Of a DNA stretch of 7,991 nucleotides, positions 5,020 through 7,991 are shown in pieces. The stretch is taken from contig JALRGF010000303.1 in the NCBI GenBank assembly GCA_023253495.1, forward strand, positions 1 through 7,991. Reading direction: 5' to 3'. How positions within the stretch are numbered: the first letter of the stretch is position 1; each line of letters begins with the position of its first letter. The notes under the pieces were generated by a model. The model made no database searches, was not told the origin of the DNA, and worked only from the letters and a program-made list of their open reading frames with translations. This stretch comes from Verrucomicrobiales bacterium. Its GTDB lineage: Bacteria > Verrucomicrobiota > Verrucomicrobiia > Verrucomicrobiales > V1-33. The translations under genes were made by a program, and so were the position numbers.

Positions 5020-7991
5020 TCAATCGAGCCGGCGGATGCGGTAGAACCGACGGGGGGCCGGCGCGGCGGGGTCGGTGGTCGTGGTGGTGGTCGCGGTCGC
5101 GGTGATGTCCGGGCCGAGCGGCGACCAGGCCGGGTCGCTCAGGGACTCCTTGAATTCGACGCGGTAGGAGCGGCCGGCGACCGATTCCCAGGTCAGGGTG
5201 ACGGCGTTATCGGTGCGGGTGACCGAGGTGACGGCGAACGGGGTGGCGATCGTATTCGGGGCGCCGGGGGTGGGGGCGGGCAACGGGCGGGCCGCGGTGA
5301 TGTCGCCGTCGGGAAAAAGCCCTTCGCTGAGGTTCGGGGACTGGGGGCCGAAGGTCAGGGTGTGCTGGGCGATTCCCTGGGGATTGTAGAGCGCGAGCGA
5401 TTCGCCGCCGGCGCTGAGCTGGAAACCGGCGTGCAGCCCGTTGCCCGGAGTGTTTTGCGCGGTCTCGTCGTCGGCCCAGATGACGAGGTAGCCGCGCGGG
5501 GTGATGGCAGTGCCGGCGGGCAGGGTCCATTTCGCAGGGACGGCGAGGTCATCGCTCAGGGTGTACCCGCTGAGGTCGACCGGGGAGTCGTTCGGGTTGT
5601 GGAGTTCGAGCCAGTCCTGGAAGCGACCGTCGGCGGGATCAGGGATGGAGGCATTGTCGGCCATCCATTCGTTGATGACGACCGGACGCGGGGCCCCGGG
5701 TCCGGTATTGGTGACGGCGAGGGTGTCGACGGCGGTGGCGATGGGCGCCCCGAGGCGGTCGAGTCCCTGGACAGTGAGGGTGGAGGGGCCGGCGGGCAGC
5801 GGGACGGAGACTGACCAGGCGGTCCGGCTGGTCCAGGTGACGGGGTGGGTGATGCCGTTGAGGCGCAGGCTGCGCACGGCGAGGTTGGCGGTGCCGGTGA
5901 GGGTGAGCGGGCTGGCGCCGGTGGTCAGGTCGGCGCCGCCGTTGGTGGTGATGGCAAACGGGGTGTTGGGGGAGACGGCGCCATTGACCTGGCTGGTGAC
6001 GAAGTTCCGGCGCTGGCCGATGAAGGCGAGGTGGCTGGCAAACGGCTGGCCGGGGAGGAGTTTTCCGAACTGGTCGGCCCAGTGTTTCATGTAGGTTGTG
6101 TTCCAGGTTGTCTCCATGATCTCGAGGAGGTGCTGGTAATAGCTCCGGGCGTGAGCCGGCACGGCGATGATTTTCTGGAGGTCGCCATTGGGCACGATCG
6201 GCCGGCCGGCGTCGAAAAAGGCGTCCATGTCATGGGGGAAATAAAGCATGCGGCCGTCGGACGGGCGGACGTAGAACTGGACGTTGTGCTGGGAGCCGTC
6301 GCCGCCGTAGCTGTCGCCGGCGCCGGAGAGCACATTGACGGCGTGGCCGCGGAGCCACTGGTTGACGTCGAGGCGGGTGGTGATCTGGCTGGTGAAGGCG
6401 GTGCCGGAGGAATTGAGCCATTTGCAGAACGGGATGACCGCGCTGAAGTCGTCGCGGTCCTCGTTGTTTTTGACGAGGAACGTCCAGCGGTAGCTTTCCT
6501 TGTCGTCGCTGCGCGCGCCGAGGCTGCCGAGCTGGCCCAGTCCGATGCCGACGACGGAGTCGGGAGCGGGGATTTTGTTGCCTTCGGGGGTGCCGGTGTC
6601 AGTGCTGTTGAGCTGATAGACCAGCTCGTATTCGAAGACCGGGCCGTCACTGCCGTTTTCGAATTGCCCGTCGAGGAAGACATCGGAATACCGGCCGAGC
6701 TGGAGTTCGGCGGAGCCGGTGTGTTCGGGGCGTGGTGCCATGACCTGGATAAGGTCGTGGTATTTGGTGGGCACGCCGCCGCAGTGGTTGAGCATCTGGT
6801 GGACGAGCATTTCGCGCTGTCCGAAGCCGGTGCTTTCCGAGCGGTCGATGGCCACGCTGCGGTGCACGCCGCGGAAGAGCTGGGCCGAGGGGAAGCCGAG
6901 GTTGAAGCCGAGACGTTCGGTGGTGGTGCGGCTGTGCTCACTGCCTTTGAGGCGCAGGCCGATATCGTAAAAGACATCGCGTTCGTTGTAGACCATGGTC
7001 GCCCCGAGGCGCTGGTTGCTCATCAGGTTGATGGTGGTGTGGAGGGTGGTGGCGTCGGCCGCCAGGGTGACGAGGCGGACGTTGTGGAGGCCGTTGGATT
7101 TGGCCAGGCCGTCGTTCACTTTGTAAAGGGCGCGCGAGTCCGGACCGGCAGCGGGCAGGAACGACCGGGCGCCGCGGGTGTCGGCAGCTTCAATATAGAA
7201 CTGGACCACGGTACCGGCCGGCCGCCCGGGCAGGGAGGCGCTGAAGCGCGCCGGGTCGGCAGGGTCGGCGGTCATCGGCTGGCTGGACCAGGCGCCGCCG
7301 TCCGGGCGTGACCAGAGAGTCAGGCCGGCCACGCCGTCCGGGTCGTTGGCGGTCGCGGAAACGGTGACCGGGGCGAGCGGGGCGGGTACGGCGGGGAGGT
7401 GGCTGAGGGAGTCGCCGGCCGGCCCGAGGTTCGCGGTGCGGGTTGAGTTTTCGGTGCCCGGGGTGCCGAAGCGCGGGCGGCCGGCGAGCACAGTGGTGCG
7501 GGCGAGTCGGTTGAAATAGAGCCGGGTGTTGAGCTGGCGGCACCCGCTGATCCATTTGGCGCGGAACGAAATGCGGTAGATGCGGCCATTGGTGATGCTG
7601 CGATTGCCGGCGAGCGTGGTTTCGGCGTGGTTGCTCATGTGGTCGGTGCTGCCGGTGGCGACGAGCCGCAGCACCTTGTTGCCCGGCTGGTCGGGGTCGT
7701 CGATCACGGTGCCGTGGTGGTTGCCGAGCAGGCGCCACTTGGCGGTGCCGGTGTCGAACGTGCCGTTCTGGAGCAGGGAAACCGCGGCCCCGGCCGGCGC
7801 TTCGATCACGCTGAGGTCGTCGAGAAGGACCTCGCCCTGATCGAGCAGGCCGAGGACAAATTCTTTCCACTGGCCGTCGGGACCGACCGCGCTGGCGGCC
7901 GCGGTGCCTTCGTAGGTGTACGTTTTCCACGAGGAGCGGGCTGATTCGTCGCTGGCCGCCCAGCTTTCGCCGACTGAGTTGTCCGCGCGCG
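5020..7991 (-). CDS. CotH-kinase-like / lamin-tail-domain protein, 5' end outside the window
   Basis: The frame is open from the right edge to a TGA at 5020-5022, giving 989 residues (numbered here from the window edge); start and signal peptide lie beyond 7991. A possible GTG at 7809 is not the true start, because coding-like sequence (WKEFVLGLLDQGEVLLDDLSV) runs across it. Domains in order: the end of one carbohydrate-binding-like jellyroll (about 1-63); a second, NGTFDTGTAKW onward (about 75-168); an Ig-like segment typical of these proteins, with FYIEAADTRGA (about 200-290); a CotH-kinase-like core (about 300-665) with RLKGSEHSR, FRGVHRSVAIDRS, Asn569 in HNVQFY and the DMD metal motif (587-589); an Ig-like segment (about 675-760); a lamin-tail domain with VINEWMADN, DWLELHNPN and LSGYTLSDD (about 767-885); and a C-terminal strand module with TLTWESVAGRSYRVEF and RFYRIR. 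CotH relatives phosphorylate proteins, but activity here is unproven. It is probably secreted or surface-bound. No C-terminal membrane anchor is seen. A poly-Thr stretch lies near residues 967-972. Confidence 0.9.
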   Translation of the reverse strand, partial: RADNSVGESWAASDESARSSWKTYTYEGTAAASAVGPDGQWKEFVLGLLDQGEVLLDDLSVIEAPAGAAVSLLQNGTFDTGTAKWRLLGNHHGTVIDDPDQPGNKVLRLVATGSTDHMSNHAETTLAGNRSITNGRIYRISFRAKWISGCRQLNTRLYFNRLARTTVLAGRPRFGTPGTENSTRTANLGPAGDSLSHLPAVPAPLAPVTVSATANDPDGVAGLTLWSRPDGGAWSSQPMTADPADPARFSASLPGRPAGTVVQFYIEAADTRGARSFLPAAGPDSRALYKVNDGLAKSNGLHNVRLVTLAADATTLHTTINLMSNQRLGATMVYNERDVFYDIGLRLKGSEHSRTTTERLGFNLGFPSAQLFRGVHRSVAIDRSESTGFGQREMLVHQMLNHCGGVPTKYHDLIQVMAPRPEHTGSAELQLGRYSDVFLDGQFENGSDGPVFEYELVYQLNSTDTGTPEGNKIPAPDSVVGIGLGQLGSLGARSDDKESYRWTFLVKNNEDRDDFSAVIPFCKWLNSSGTAFTSQITTRLDVNQWLRGHAVNVLSGAGDSYGGDGSQHNVQFYVRPSDGRMLYFPHDMDAFFDAGRPIVPNGDLQKIIAVPAHARSYYQHLLEIMETTWNTTYMKHWADQFGKLLPGQPFASHLAFIGQRRNFVTSQVNGAVSPNTPFAITTNGGADLTTGASPLTLTGTANLAVRSLRLNGITHPVTWTSRTAWSVSVPLPAGPSTLTVQGLDRLGAPIATAVDTLAVTNTGPGAPRPVVINEWMADNASIPDPADGRFQDWLELHNPNDSPVDLSGYTLSDDLAVPAKWTLPAGTAITPRGYLVIWADDETAQNTPGNGLHAGFQLSAGGESLALYNPQGIAQHTLTFGPQSPNLSEGLFPDGDITAARPLPAPTPGAPNTIATPFAVTSVTRTDNAVTLTWESVAGRSYRVEFKESLSDPAWSPLGPDITATATTTTTTDPAAPAPRRFYRIRRLD

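Noticed and set aside
5845..7311. 488-codon open frame on the plus strand inside the CotH-like gene
   Set aside because: It is dominated by Gly/Ala/Val/Glu with no domain and lies opposite a frame with clear CotH and lamin-tail motifs.

Overview
This window is GC-rich bacterial chromosome. The best guess at its source is a member of Verrucomicrobiota (Opitutae-like) or a related PVC-group lineage. The main clue is the large secreted-type protein on the minus strand. It combines a CBM-like jellyroll, a CotH-kinase-like core, a lamin-tail domain and a C-terminal tail ending in a 'RFYRIRRLD'-type strand, an architecture typical of those phyla. The taxonomic call is inference, because no rRNA or other marker lies in the window.

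Layout. (1) Positions 1-110 hold nine tandem 9-bp units that may encode the Gly-Val-Thr-rich end of an upstream gene. (2) Positions 110-335 form a leader with an 18-bp Pho-box-like direct repeat (210-227) and a run of GGGACC/GGGGCC hexamers with G-quadruplex potential (251-284). (3) Positions 336-4074 (+) carry a two-gene polyphosphate operon: a Ppx/GppA-family protein, then polyphosphate kinase 1 after a 4-nt gap. (4) Positions 4166-4797 (-) carry a small type II toxin-antitoxin pair, with an intact ribbon-helix-helix antitoxin and a PIN (VapC-like) toxin broken by an in-frame TGA. An operator-like pair of TGCATGCA palindromes lies at its promoter. (5) Positions 5020-7991 (-) carry the C-terminal 989 residues of the CotH/lamin-tail protein, whose start lies beyond the right edge.

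How the genes fit together. PPK1 keeps its catalytic residues and should make polyphosphate. Its partner looks like an exopolyphosphatase but has lost the acidic catalytic residues and the GxSGT-type motif of the ASKHA phosphatase domain, while keeping the histidines and aspartate of the C-terminal HD domain. It may therefore act through the HD domain or as a regulator rather than as a classical Ppx. The Pho-box-like element upstream would suit phosphate control of the operon, although it reads in the E. coli orientation only on the opposite strand. The toxin-antitoxin pair sits as a less GC-rich insert between the operon and the CotH gene and looks like an acquired module whose toxin has decayed. 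No RNA genes, CRISPR arrays or insertion sequences were seen.
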